From Streptomyces sp. Y2F8-2 (GTDB taxonomy: Bacteria; Actinomycetota; Actinomycetes; Streptomycetales; Streptomycetaceae), in assembly GCF_014905555.1 (NCBI RefSeq), contig NZ_BNGS01000008.1:1-64000 (forward strand): 64,000 nucleotides of DNA, read 5' to 3'. Every line of letters starts with the position of its first letter. Within the stretch, counting starts at the first letter, position 1. The position numbers were made by a program, and so were the translations under genes. Below the pieces are notes generated by a model that did no database searches, was not told where the DNA came from, and saw nothing but the letters and a program-made list of their open reading frames with translations. Of the stretch, positions 24,942-32,901 are shown in pieces.

Positions 24942-25949
24942 TCAGCGTTCGCTGTCGAGCGTGGCCATGAGGGGGGCCGCGTAGCGCTCCCCGGCGGCGG
25001 AACCGGCGGGGACCGCCGCCTCGATCTCGGCGAGGGCATCGGCGTCCAGGTCGAGGCCGGCGGCGCCGAGGGATTCGGTCAGGCGCTCCCTCCGGCGGGC
25101 ACCGATCAGGGGGACGATGTCCTGGCCCTGGGCGGCCACCCAGGCGATGGCGACCTGACCGGTGGTGGCGCCCAGGCGCTCCGCCACGCGTCCCAGTGCC
25201 TCGACCAGGCGGAGGTTGGCCTCGAGGTTCTCGCCCTGGAAGCGTGGGCTGTGGGCGCGGAAGTCGTCGGCGCCCAGGTTCCGCGCGGCGCTCCAGTGGC
25301 CGCTGAGCAGGCCCCGGGAGAGCACGCCGTAGGCGGTCAGCCCGATGCCGAGCTCGCGCAGCGCCGGAATGACGGACGCCTCCGGGCCGCGGGAGAGCAG
25401 CGAGTACTCGATCTGTACGTCGCTGACCGGTGCGACGGCCGCGGCGCGGCGGATGGTGTCCGCACCGACCTCCGACAGACCGATGTGCCGGATGAAGCCG
25501 GCCTGCTGCATCTCCGCGAGCGCGCCGACGGTCTCCTCGACAGGGATGTCCGGGTTGAGGCGGGCGGGACGGTAGATGTCGATGTAGTCGGTGTTCAGCC
25601 GCCGCAGGGAGTAGGCGAGGCGGTCCTTGACCGCGGCCGGGGAGACGTCGTACGGCACGGGCTGGAAGGCGCCGTCGGGGGTGCGGCGGGAGCCGAACTT
25701 GACGCTCAGGACGACCTCGTCGCGCCTGCGTTCCTTCAGCGCCCGGGCGATGAGCATCTCGTTGGCGCCCGATCCGTAGAAGTCCGCGGTGTCGATGAGG
25801 TTCAGACCCGCGTCGATCGCGGCGTGCAGGGTGGCGACGCTCTCGGCGTCGTCGGCGGGCCCGTACAGGTCGGACATGCCCATGGCCCCCAGGCCGATGG
25901 CGGACACCTCCGGTCCGTACGCACCGAGCTTGCGGGTCGCGACGGTCAT
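24942..25949 (-). CDS. Aldo/keto reductase
   Basis: A 335-residue AKR with a (beta/alpha)8 barrel. Visible are GLGAMGMSDLYGP, the catalytic Asp/Tyr segment NLIDTADFYGSGANE near residue 55, the lysine in VVLSVKFGSRR, and IGLSEVGADTIRRA and IEYSLLSRGPE. The usual histidine position reads IYRPARLNP, as in the AKR13-like branch. The ATG at 25949 has GAGGAGA nine bases upstream. First gene of the AKR-SDR-SDR operon, divergent from a TetR regulator. Confidence 0.92.
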   Translation of the reverse strand: MTVATRKLGAYGPEVSAIGLGAMGMSDLYGPADDAESVATLHAAIDAGLNLIDTADFYGSGANEMLIARALKERRRDEVVLSVKFGSRRTPDGAFQPVPYDVSPAAVKDRLAYSLRRLNTDYIDIYRPARLNPDIPVEETVGALAEMQQAGFIRHIGLSEVGADTIRRAAAVAPVSDVQIEYSLLSRGPEASVIPALRELGIGLTAYGVLSRGLLSGHWSAARNLGADDFRAHSPRFQGENLEANLRLVEALGRVAERLGATTGQVAIAWVAAQGQDIVPLIGARRRERLTESLGAAGLDLDADALAEIEAAVPAGSAAGERYAAPLMATLDSER

Positions 25950-26080
25950 GGCGGTTCTCCTCGGTCTCGGGGCGAACACCCCGGTTCGCGGGCGTGGGGG
26001 GCTTCGGAAGCGTCGGTTCGCGAGCGACGAGGGCGTCGGGCAGTGGATCACCCGATCGTCATATCGCCGATCACCGGTCT

Positions 26081-26133
26081 GACACATCAACGCTAACACA
26101 TCATCGATGCACCGCAAGTGTTATCGTCGATGT
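26081..26133. promoter_or_regulatory. Operator-like repeats between AKR operon and TetR gene
   Basis: CACATCAACG (from 26083) and CACATCATCG (from 26097) are near-direct repeats. TAACAC (26094-26099) and GTGTTA (26118-26123) form an inverted pair with an 18-bp spacer. The TetR ATG at 26134 lacks a ribosome site, so this block probably combines promoter and operator of a leaderless, autoregulated gene. Confidence 0.45.
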
Positions 26134-26919
26134 ATGGCAACGGTCGACACGACGACAGCGCAGCCCCGCGAGCGGATCCTGCAGGCCGCGGCAGCCCTGC
26201 TCGCCGAAGGCGGACGGGAGGCCGTGTCCACCCGTGCGGTCAGCGCGGCCGCCGGAGTGCAGGCGCAGACGATCTACCGGCACTTCGGTGACATGCAGGG
26301 ACTGCTCGACGAGGTGGCCCGGCGCGGATACGCGTCCTACCTGGCCGCGAAGCAGGCCCAGGACACGGACGGTGATCCCGTGGCGCAGCTGCGGAGCGGC
26401 TGGGACATGCACGTGGCCTTCGGACTGGCCAATCCCGCGCTCTACCGGCTGCTGTACACCGAACCGCGGCCCGGCCAGCAGTTCGCGGTCACGGGTGACG
26501 CCCACCAGGTGCTGCTGCGCATCGTCGAACGGGTGGCCAAGGCCGGCCGGCTTCGGACGGGCGTCGAGGCCGCCGCCACGATGATCCACTCCTCGGGCAT
26601 GGGGGTGACGCTCACGCTGATCGCCGCGCAGGCCGACGGCAGGCTGTCCGACTACGAAGGTCTGTCCGACAACGTCCGGGAAGCCGTGCTGGACTCCGTG
26701 CTCGCCCCGGCCGACGACACCGCTGCCCGGCCGAGTGCCGGCGCCCACCACGCCGCCGTGCACGCCGTCGCCCTGAAGTCCTTGATGCGCGACGGGGTGC
26801 GGTCCCTGACCTTCGGGGAGCGCACCCTGCTCGGCGAGTGGCTGGACCGCATCGCCGCCGAGGACGCTCAGGAGGTCGGCGCCGCGGAGCCCGGCGGGGA
26901 ACCCGCGCGGCGGCGATAG
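26134..26919 (+). CDS. TetR-family regulator of the AKR/SDR operon
   Basis: A 261-residue regulator. The HTH spans about residues 12-58 (RERILQAAAALLAEGGREAV, TRAVSAAAGVQAQTIYRHFG), followed by an effector domain with long helices (FGLANPALYRLLYTEP, TMIHSSGMGVTLTLIAAQ). It is transcribed away from the aldo-keto reductase/SDR operon across a 184-bp gap, the usual layout of a repressor with its target. It likely senses a substrate of these reductases. No Shine-Dalgarno site precedes the ATG. Confidence 0.9.
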   Translation: MATVDTTTAQPRERILQAAAALLAEGGREAVSTRAVSAAAGVQAQTIYRHFGDMQGLLDEVARRGYASYLAAKQAQDTDGDPVAQLRSGWDMHVAFGLANPALYRLLYTEPRPGQQFAVTGDAHQVLLRIVERVAKAGRLRTGVEAAATMIHSSGMGVTLTLIAAQADGRLSDYEGLSDNVREAVLDSVLAPADDTAARPSAGAHHAAVHAVALKSLMRDGVRSLTFGERTLLGEWLDRIAAEDAQEVGAAEPGGEPARRR

Positions 26920-26927
26920 CGGACCGA

Positions 26928-27167
26928 TCAGGCGGCAAGCGCCGTCCGCAGGGCGGCGACGGCCTGCCGGATCGCGGCCTCGGCGGCGTGGGTCCCACGC
27001 AGGGCGTTCAGCATGACGAAGTCGTGGATGACGCCCTGGTAGCGGACCGCGGTCACCGGAACGCCCGCCTGGCGCAGCTTGTTCGCGTACGCCTCGCCCT
27101 CGTCGCGCAGGACGTCCGCCGCGTCCTCGTGGGCGTGTCCCGGGCCACCCTCCGACGGCTTTGCCAT
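26928..27167 (-). pseudogene. Alpha/beta-hydrolase C-terminal remnant
   Basis: Residues 16-79 of this small frame (ADVLRDEGEAYANKLRQAGV through YQGVIHDFVMLNALRGTHAA) match the last quarter of hormone-sensitive-lipase-type esterases, including the aspartate (ADVLRDEGE) and histidine (IHDF) of the triad. The nucleophile domain and oxyanion-hole motif are missing; the first 15 residues are unrelated. It may still be translated from ATG 27167 but cannot be an esterase. Its end lies eight bases from the TetR stop. Confidence 0.78.
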
Positions 27168-27265
27168 CTCTTTACAACCCGTCCTCGCGCCGCCTCGTCT
27201 CTCCGCTCGATCCGTGATTCAGCCCGCCGCAGTACCCGGGCGGACCGACGAAAGAGAGCGATTCG

Positions 27266-27658
27266 ATGCGCCGAACTGTCCTCAGCGCCATGGCACTTGC
27301 GTGCACCGCCGTGCTGGCGGGCACCGTGCCCGCGTTCGCCCACGGGGCGTCCCCCTCCCCGACCGTTCCCGCGGCCACCGCCTCCCCGTCCACCGCCCCG
27401 GAGCGGACCGCGGCGCCGACCGCCGCCCCGGAACGGACCGCTGCGCCGACCGCCGCGAGCGCGGTTCCGAGTGCCGCGCCGACGAGGGCGCGCGGCCAGG
27501 TCTCGGTCGTCCCCAGCGGCGCGCCCGACACCGGTGTGACGGCGGGGACCTCCCGGTCCGTGTCCCCCGGGCTGATCGGCGCGGGCGCCGGCCTGGTGCT
27601 GGTCGGCGGTGGCGCTGCCCTCCACGTCGTACGCCGCCGGCGGGCGACCGGGGCATGA
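27266..27658 (+). CDS. Surface protein with sortase-type anchor (APDTG)
   Basis: A 130-residue exported protein. Signal peptide 1-25 (cut after AFA), then a Pro/Ala/Thr-rich stalk containing the repeat APERTAAPTA twice, an APDTG pentapeptide near residue 90 (an LPXTG variant with Ala first), a hydrophobic segment GLIGAGAGLVLVGGGAALHV and a basic tail RRRR. This is the standard layout of a sortase substrate, although the motif-to-membrane spacing is longer than usual. Its TGA overlaps the sortase ATG (ATGA), so substrate and enzyme are translationally coupled. Confidence 0.75.
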   Translation: MRRTVLSAMALACTAVLAGTVPAFAHGASPSPTVPAATASPSTAPERTAAPTAAPERTAAPTAASAVPSAAPTRARGQVSVVPSGAPDTGVTAGTSRSVSPGLIGAGAGLVLVGGGAALHVVRRRRATGA

Positions 27659-28281
27659 CCCGGATCTCCAGGCGCGCCTTCGCCATCTCGGCGACGGCCG
27701 CGCTGCTCGCGGGCTGCGGCGGCCACGAGGCCGGCCGGTCCTCCGCCACCCTTCCAGGAACCGTCCGTCCCGGCAGTACGCCACCGCCCGCGTCGGCCTC
27801 CGCGAAACCGGCACCGGCGCTGGAGCGTTCGGCCCCCGTCAGGCTGCGGATCCCGGCCATCGGGGTCGACACCCCGGTCATGCGGCTGGGGCTGGCGCAG
27901 GACGGCAGTGTGCAGGTGCCGCCGGTCACCGCACACGACCGGGCGGGCTGGTACTGGCACTCGCCGACACCGGGCCAGGTCGGGCCGTCGGTCATCCTCG
28001 GCCATGTCACGGTCGGCAGCTACGGGGACGGGGTCTTCCGTCACCTCGCGGAGCTGCACCGGGGCGACCGGATCGTGGTGCGCCTGGAGAACGGAACGGC
28101 GGCCGTGTTCACGGTCAGCGCCGTACGGACGGTCGCCAAGGCGGACTTCCCGACGGAGGAGGTCTACGGGAACGTGAACCGCCCGGAGTTGCGGCTGATC
28201 ACCTGCGGGGGTCCCCGTACCGGCGACGGATACCTCGACAACGTGATCGTCTTCGCGGCGCTCACCACGTCCACGCCCTGA
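27655..28281 (+). CDS. Class F sortase
   Basis: A 208-residue transpeptidase. The N-terminus (TRISRRAFAISATAALLAGC) is a signal/anchor with a lipobox-like LLAGC, followed by a Pro/Ala-rich linker and a sortase fold from about residue 60 (VRLRIPAIGVDTPVMRLGLA). Catalytic residues visible are the histidine in SVILGHVTVG, the cysteine in LRLITCGGP and the arginine in GPRTGDGYLDN. Class F sortases of actinobacteria have short N-terminal anchors like this. It is coupled to the preceding APDTG protein, which is its probable substrate. Confidence 0.9.
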   Translation: MTRISRRAFAISATAALLAGCGGHEAGRSSATLPGTVRPGSTPPPASASAKPAPALERSAPVRLRIPAIGVDTPVMRLGLAQDGSVQVPPVTAHDRAGWYWHSPTPGQVGPSVILGHVTVGSYGDGVFRHLAELHRGDRIVVRLENGTAAVFTVSAVRTVAKADFPTEEVYGNVNRPELRLITCGGPRTGDGYLDNVIVFAALTTSTP

Positions 28282-28367
28282 ACCGCCCTTACCGATCCCG
28301 GGCCTTCGGAACGTACGCCGATGGCCCGGGGTCCTACCCCACGACTGCCCCACGACCATGGAGAGCG

Positions 28368-28859
28368 TTGAAACGGTCCCGTGAGAGGGCGGCGTCCGAG
28401 CTGTTCGCCGCCGTCTATCCACGCCTCGCCGGCTGGTGCCGCCGTCTCGTCGACGACGACGGGACGGCCCACGAGATCGCCTCGGAGGCGTTCACCCGGC
28501 TCTGGGCCCGCTGGACCTCCGTGGACGAGCCCCGCGGCTTCCTCTACGTCACCGCGGCCAACCTCGTCCGGGACCACTGGCGCAAGCTGGAGCGCGAGCG
28601 CAGAGCCGTGCACCGTGCCACCACGGAGGCCGCCGTCCGCCCCCACCCCGAACAGGCCGACCCCTCGGTGCGCCTGCTCGTGCAGTCGCTGCCGGAGCGA
28701 CTGCGCGTCCCGATCCTGCTGCACTACTACGCTGACATGCCGATCCGGGAGGTGTCCGTGCTGACCGGACGCAAGGAAGGAACCGTCAAGGCCGACCTGC
28801 ACGCGGCCCGGGAACTGCTCCGCGTCCACCTGAGGAGAAGCCTTGACCACACGCTCTGA
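28368..28859 (+). CDS. ECF RNA polymerase sigma factor
   Basis: A 163-residue sigma-70-type ECF factor. Region 2 is ELFAAVYPRLAGWCRRLVDD to EIASEAFTRLWARWTSVDEP with FLYVTAANLVRDHWRK; region 4 is LPERLRVPILLHYYADMPIR through VLTGRKEGTVKADLHAAREL. The TTG start at 28368 is supported by GGAG five bases upstream and by the length of the family; the frame is open far upstream without similarity. Its end overlaps the next gene by 17 bases, pairing it with a one-TM protein that could be its anti-sigma partner. Confidence 0.88.
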   Translation: MKRSRERAASELFAAVYPRLAGWCRRLVDDDGTAHEIASEAFTRLWARWTSVDEPRGFLYVTAANLVRDHWRKLERERRAVHRATTEAAVRPHPEQADPSVRLLVQSLPERLRVPILLHYYADMPIREVSVLTGRKEGTVKADLHAARELLRVHLRRSLDHTL

Positions 28860-29346
28860 CGACGGTCCGGAGCTGGAACCCGACGACCCCCTCGCGGTGA
28901 TCCTGCGGCCCCCCTCGGACCATCTCGGCCCGCCCCCCGGCCGCTTCCGCGCGATCCGCCGCGCCGCGGCCCGCCGCCGGCTGCTCCGCGCCGCGGCCGG
29001 GGCCGGCCTGACCGCCGCCGTCGCCGTCCTCGTCGCCCTGCCGCTCCACCTGACGACGCCCGAGACACCGGCGCCCCCGTCGGTCCCCCTCGCGCCCCCG
29101 CCCCCGAGCGGTCGTCCGGCGCCCGCCGGCCCGTCGGCGTCGCCCTCGCCGTCGGCGCCGCCCCGGAGCGTCACCCGGCGCCCCACCACGCCTCCCCGTG
29201 CCGGCGGTTCCCGCACCCCGAGCCGCCCGCCGGCCGCCACCCGGGAACCGTCGGCGACACCGACCGCGGCACGTCCCGAGCCGTCGGCGAGCCGGACCGC
29301 GGCCGGCACCGCACCGTCGCTCAGCCCGTCGATACGGCCGAGGTAG
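28843..29346 (+). CDS. One-TM Pro/Ser-rich protein coupled to the ECF sigma factor
   Basis: A 167-residue protein. A cytoplasmic head of about 50 residues (DDGPELEPDDPLAVILRP, FRAIRRAAARRRLLRAA) is followed by one membrane segment (AGLTAAVAVLVALPLHL) and an external Pro/Ser/Thr-rich tail. TTG start with GAGGAGAAG upstream. The 17-bp overlap with the sigma gene suggests a regulatory partner, perhaps an anti-sigma-like anchor, but no zinc-binding HxxxCxxC motif is seen. Function is inferred from position only. Confidence 0.7.
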   Translation: MTTRSDDGPELEPDDPLAVILRPPSDHLGPPPGRFRAIRRAAARRRLLRAAAGAGLTAAVAVLVALPLHLTTPETPAPPSVPLAPPPPSGRPAPAGPSASPSPSAPPRSVTRRPTTPPRAGGSRTPSRPPAATREPSATPTAARPEPSASRTAAGTAPSLSPSIRPR

Positions 29347-29718
29347 TCACGGCCACTCGGTCGGCGCGACGCAGACGTGCACGGCCCGGGGCGTCGGCAG
29401 GCGGATCCCCATGCCGGTCCGCGTGGTCGAGTCGCGGGAGGCCCGCGAGAGCGGCGGTCCCCTGGCCGTTCGAACGCTGAGCCCGCAGGTCAGTCGGTGT
29501 TCGGGAGTGTGCCGGCGCAACCGTCAGTCTCACCACCACCGCCCCCTGGGCCGCAAGGCGCGGGAGGCACCCCTGCAAGGCCCCCGGAGAATCCCCTCAC
29601 GAGCCCCACACAGTCTGCACACGGTCTTTCGATAACCCCGTTAGCGTGGCAACCCGTTCGATTCCAAGTGCGAACGCGGCCCGTCGGGGCGGCGGCCAGC
29701 CCACACAGGAAGACCGCA
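29347..29718. other. Gene-free stretch before the SCO2400-like gene
   Basis: About 370 bp. Open frames cross it on both strands, but none has a recognisable domain or a good start. The part just before 29700 (GATAACCCCGTTAGCGTGG) is relatively AT-rich and probably contains the promoter of the next gene. The same stretch is at 63115-63486. Confidence 0.5.
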
Positions 29719-30591
29719 ATGGACTACTGCTCCTCGTGTCGTCGGCATCTCAACGGCGCCCTGGTGTGCCCCGGATGCGGTGCCTACGCCCCCGACATCG
29801 CCCCGGTCACCGCCGACGGCCACACCGTCCCGGGCCCGGCCACCACGGCGACGCCGGTCATGGAGGCGACGGCGGCCACGGCGGCATGGGAGTTCGCGGC
29901 TCCGGACGTCGACGAGGCCCCGCACGCCGGTCCGCCCGCCGACCCCACGGGCCCGACGCGCCGCACGGAAGGGCGTGCCGCGCGGCGGCGCCGGCTGGCG
30001 CGCTGGAAGAAGACCCAGCGCAAGGCCCTGGTGGCGACCGCCGTCGCCCTCGTCGGAGGCGGTCTGACCGTGGCCTCGATGGACCGGCACACCGCCGACC
30101 GCGCCCAGGCGGCCCCGGCTCCGGAGGCGTCGGCCCTCGGCGGTGCGGAGGAACCGACGTCGCTGTACAGCAGTCCGGCGCCGCCCCGCTCCGGCACCCC
30201 GGGCTCCGGCGCGCCCCGGGCAGCGCACACCCCCACTGCGCAGTCCCCCGCGGCCGACCCGGCCCGACTGTCCTCGCCGGTCTCGGCCCATGCCACGCCG
30301 TCGGCCGCTCAGCCGCACACGGCCACCTCCACCCGTACGACGCACACGGCGGGCACGACAGGTGCGGCGGGCACGGGTACGTCGGGCACCGGTCACACGA
30401 CGGCGAACTCCCCCTCCCGGTCGGGAACGGACTCCTCGTCCTCCTCGTCGTCCACGGGGACGTCCCAGCAGCCGTCCTCCCCGACCACCGGCACCGGCGG
30501 CGGCACGGACCCGGGCACCTCGCAGACCGCTCCGTCCCCGGCGGCCACCTCGCCGTCGCAGGTCTGCCTGCTCGTCGTCTGCCTCGGCTGA
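29719..30591 (+). CDS. SCO2400-family zinc-ribbon membrane protein
   Basis: A 290-residue protein. The N-terminal zinc ribbon MDYCSSCRRHLNGALVCPGC has two CxxC pairs. A basic stretch RRRRLARWKKTQRK near residue 95 precedes one membrane segment (ALVATAVALVGGGLTVASM) and a long Ser/Thr/Pro/Gly-rich outside region, ending CLLVVCLG. This layout is that of Streptomyces SCO2400-family proteins, whose function is not established. The ATG at 29719 has AGGAAGA six bases upstream. Confidence 0.85.
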   Translation: MDYCSSCRRHLNGALVCPGCGAYAPDIAPVTADGHTVPGPATTATPVMEATAATAAWEFAAPDVDEAPHAGPPADPTGPTRRTEGRAARRRRLARWKKTQRKALVATAVALVGGGLTVASMDRHTADRAQAAPAPEASALGGAEEPTSLYSSPAPPRSGTPGSGAPRAAHTPTAQSPAADPARLSSPVSAHATPSAAQPHTATSTRTTHTAGTTGAAGTGTSGTGHTTANSPSRSGTDSSSSSSSTGTSQQPSSPTTGTGGGTDPGTSQTAPSPAATSPSQVCLLVVCLG

Positions 30592-30923
30592 CCGCAGGCG
30601 AACGCCACCACGGCCACTCGCCGCCCCCCGCGATCCCGCGGGCGGGCGGTTTCGGCGTGTCCACGGGATGCGCTCACGAACCCGGGCCCGGCGCCCCGGC
30701 GTTCGGTCCCGCTCCCACCGGGGTCCGGTCGGCCAGGAGTGTCGGACACGCGAGGATTGCGCGGCCGGACCGTCACCCGGTGGTCACCGGATGGGGGAGA
30801 CCGTGATCGAATCGTGTGTCCGTGCCAGTAGGCTGTGATCCGCTGCGGCACCCCACCCCCACCCGCCCTGGCGGAATCCTGTCCGGCGGCGGTCGAGTCG
30901 TCGCACGGCATTCGTCTCCCGGC
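30592..30923. other. Gene-free stretch between SCO2400-like and kinase genes
   Basis: About 330 bp. Apart from the hairpin at 30621-30649 and the expected kinase promoter nothing stands out. Confidence 0.45.
30621..30649 (+). terminator. Terminator after the SCO2400-like gene
   Basis: CCGCCCCCCGCG pairs with CGCGGGCGGGCGG (one bulge, 4-base loop), 30 bases beyond the stop. Confidence 0.65.
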
Positions 30924-32108
30924 ATGAGGATGAAACAACAGGTGCTGATCGCGGGCCGGTACCAGCTGAACACCACCATCGGACGTGGCGCGATGGGAGA
31001 GGTCTGGCGGGCGTACGACCAGATGCTCGGCCGTCCCGTCGCCGTCAAGGTGCTGCTCGACCGGAACGCCGACCCCACCGCGGACTCCCGTTTCCGCCTC
31101 GAGGCACAGACCGCGGGCCGGCTCCACCACCCGCACGTGGTCGGTGTGCTCGACTTCGGGGAGCACGAGGGGCGGCTGTTCCTGGTGATGGAGCTGGTGG
31201 AGGGCGACAGCCTCGCCCGGGTGCTCGCCGACGACGGGCCGTTGCCCGCCGAACAGGTCGCGGCCATCGCGGCCCAGGCGGCGGCCGGGCTCGCAGTGGC
31301 GCACGAACAGGGCATCGTGCACCGCGACATCAAGCCCGGCAACCTGCTCCTCGACGCGGGCGGCACCCTGAAGATCGGCGACTTCGGCATCGCCCGCTTC
31401 ATGGACGACCCGTCGGGAGCGCTCACCGCGACCGGGCAGATCGTCGGTACGAGCCTGTACATCGCGCCCGAGCGCGCCCTGGGCAAGCCCGCGGGACCGG
31501 CCAGCGACGTGTACTCGCTCGGCTGCGTCCTCTACCAACTCCTCACCGGACGGCCTCCGTTCCGCGCCGACAGCCCGATCGCGATCCTGCACCAGCACCT
31601 GGACGCGACGCCCGTACCCCCGCGCGAGCTGGGTGCCGCCCTCCCGCCCGCTTTCGAGAACTATCTGCTGAGCCTGCTCGCCAAGCGGCCCGAGGACCGG
31701 CCCACGGCACGGCAGGCCGCCGACTGGTTCGCCACGGGCGCCTGGCGGGGCCGCCCGGAACCGCTTCCGGCCGCGGCACCGGTCCCGGCAGCGGCACCGA
31801 TCCCGGTCCCGGCCCCTCAGTCGCCGGTCCCGCCCCGGACGGAGGGCCCGGCGACGACGTACAAACTCCCGTCCGCGCTGCCCGGCCACCGCGCCGCCCG
31901 CCCGCGGTCGTCGTCGGGCAACCGGCGCGCGCGGCCCTCGCTGCGCACGTTCGTCGCCGGACGGCCGCGCGCGGTCGGGCTGATCGCCGCGGCGCTGCTG
32001 TTCCTCACGGCGATGTACGTGGGCATGTCGGTGTTCAGCCCGGACAGCAGTTCGGCGGAGACACCGCAGGAGACGGGCCGATCGAGCCCGGCCGCGCCGA
32101 CGCCGTGA
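30924..32108 (+). CDS. PknB-type serine/threonine protein kinase
   Basis: A 394-residue membrane kinase. The catalytic domain covers residues 13-270: glycine loop IGRGAMGEVW, catalytic Lys42 in VAVKVLL, HRDIKPGNLL near 133, DFGIARF near 155 and the activation-end motif GTSLYIAPE. A Pro/Ala-rich juxtamembrane region is followed by one transmembrane segment (AVGLIAAALLFLTAMYVGMS) and a short outside tail without PASTA domains, so the external signal is unknown. The ATG at 30924 begins MRMKQQ; ATG 30930 is also possible, and neither has a clear ribosome site. Confidence 0.92.
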   Translation: MRMKQQVLIAGRYQLNTTIGRGAMGEVWRAYDQMLGRPVAVKVLLDRNADPTADSRFRLEAQTAGRLHHPHVVGVLDFGEHEGRLFLVMELVEGDSLARVLADDGPLPAEQVAAIAAQAAAGLAVAHEQGIVHRDIKPGNLLLDAGGTLKIGDFGIARFMDDPSGALTATGQIVGTSLYIAPERALGKPAGPASDVYSLGCVLYQLLTGRPPFRADSPIAILHQHLDATPVPPRELGAALPPAFENYLLSLLAKRPEDRPTARQAADWFATGAWRGRPEPLPAAAPVPAAAPIPVPAPQSPVPPRTEGPATTYKLPSALPGHRAARPRSSSGNRRARPSLRTFVAGRPRAVGLIAAALLFLTAMYVGMSVFSPDSSSAETPQETGRSSPAAPTP

Positions 32109-32115
32109 CGCCCGG

Positions 32116-32146
32116 CTCAACTTGCCTGCCGATCATGCCAGTTGAG
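32116..32146. other. Inverted repeat after the kinase gene
   Basis: CTCAACT-N17-AGTTGAG just beyond the kinase stop and before the oxygenase-like gene. It could be a weak terminator or an operator for the downstream leaderless gene. Confidence 0.3.
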
Positions 32147-32195
32147 TTGACGAAGGCTTGACCGAACGAAAAGAAACGACGGTGGGGGCGAACTG

Positions 32196-32208
32196 TAGGT
32201 TCACCGGC
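32196..32208 (+). promoter_or_regulatory. -10 box of a probable leaderless promoter
   Basis: TAGGTT at 32196-32201 ends seven bases before the ATG at 32209, the spacing seen when transcription starts at the A of the start codon. No Shine-Dalgarno site is present; a -35 box is weak. Confidence 0.4.
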
Positions 32209-32880
32209 ATGCCCCCACAACCCCCGCGTCTGCCCGTCCTGCCGTACCGCAAGCCCACCCGTGGCCGCGACTACTGGATCCTCGACGACGTGCTGCCGAA
32301 CGTGGACGAGGTCCGGGCCCGCTGTCTCGCCAAGGACGACTGGGTCAAGGGACACCCGTACACGCAGGAGAGCTGGCCGGGGATGCGCACCATGCCCGGT
32401 CTCGAACCGGCCGAACTCGCCCGGATCGAGCGGCTGGTGCGCAAGGAGACCGGCGCCGCGAAGCTCTGGCAGGAGACCGCCCCCGGCGGCGGCACCCTCA
32501 ACCACAACTGCGTCCAGGTCGTCGGCAAGGACGAGGGCGAACCGCGCCCGCACACCGACTCGCGCGCCCTGTGCCGGTACGCCGCCGTGCTCTACCTCAG
32601 CCCGAACATCCCCAAGGACTGCGGCACGAGCTTCTACCGGCAGAGCCTGCCGGGCGGCGTCCTCGGCGGCAACATGGTGCAGGCGCCGCACACGAACCTG
32701 GTCGAGGCGCTGGGCACGCGGTACGTCTCGCCGGACGCGTTCACCGAGGACGTCCGCGTGCCACAGCGCTACAACCGGCTGCTCCTGTACAAGGCCAACC
32801 TCATGCACAGCGCCACGGGTTACTGGGGCGGCGACCTGGAGGACAGGCGCATGACGGCCGTGTTCTTCTGGATGGCCTAG
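32209..32880 (+). CDS. 2OG-Fe(II) oxygenase-like protein (DUF6445-like)
   Basis: A 223-residue protein with the features of a prolyl-hydroxylase-type 2-oxoglutarate/iron oxygenase: the HxD iron pair in RPHTDSRALCRYAAVLYL near residue 113, the distal histidine in ANLMHSATGYW near 199 and a basic residue in DRRMTAVFFW expected to bind 2-oxoglutarate. DYWILDDVLPNVDEVRARCL at the N-terminus fits the fold. The frame is open from TTG 32158, but ATG 32209 with a -10 box at leaderless spacing is preferred. Substrate unknown. Confidence 0.78.
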   Translation: MPPQPPRLPVLPYRKPTRGRDYWILDDVLPNVDEVRARCLAKDDWVKGHPYTQESWPGMRTMPGLEPAELARIERLVRKETGAAKLWQETAPGGGTLNHNCVQVVGKDEGEPRPHTDSRALCRYAAVLYLSPNIPKDCGTSFYRQSLPGGVLGGNMVQAPHTNLVEALGTRYVSPDAFTEDVRVPQRYNRLLLYKANLMHSATGYWGGDLEDRRMTAVFFWMA

Positions 32881-32901
32881 AGGCCCTGACAGGCCCGGGG
32901 C

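Noticed and set aside
23033..25039. 668-codon minus-strand open frame
   Set aside because: Arg/His/Pro-rich product of the wrong frame across both SDR genes, which are well supported in their own frames.
29321..29578. 85-codon minus-strand frame before the SCO2400-like gene
   Set aside because: No recognisable domain, no ribosome site, and it overlaps the end of the sigma-coupled gene; insufficient support.
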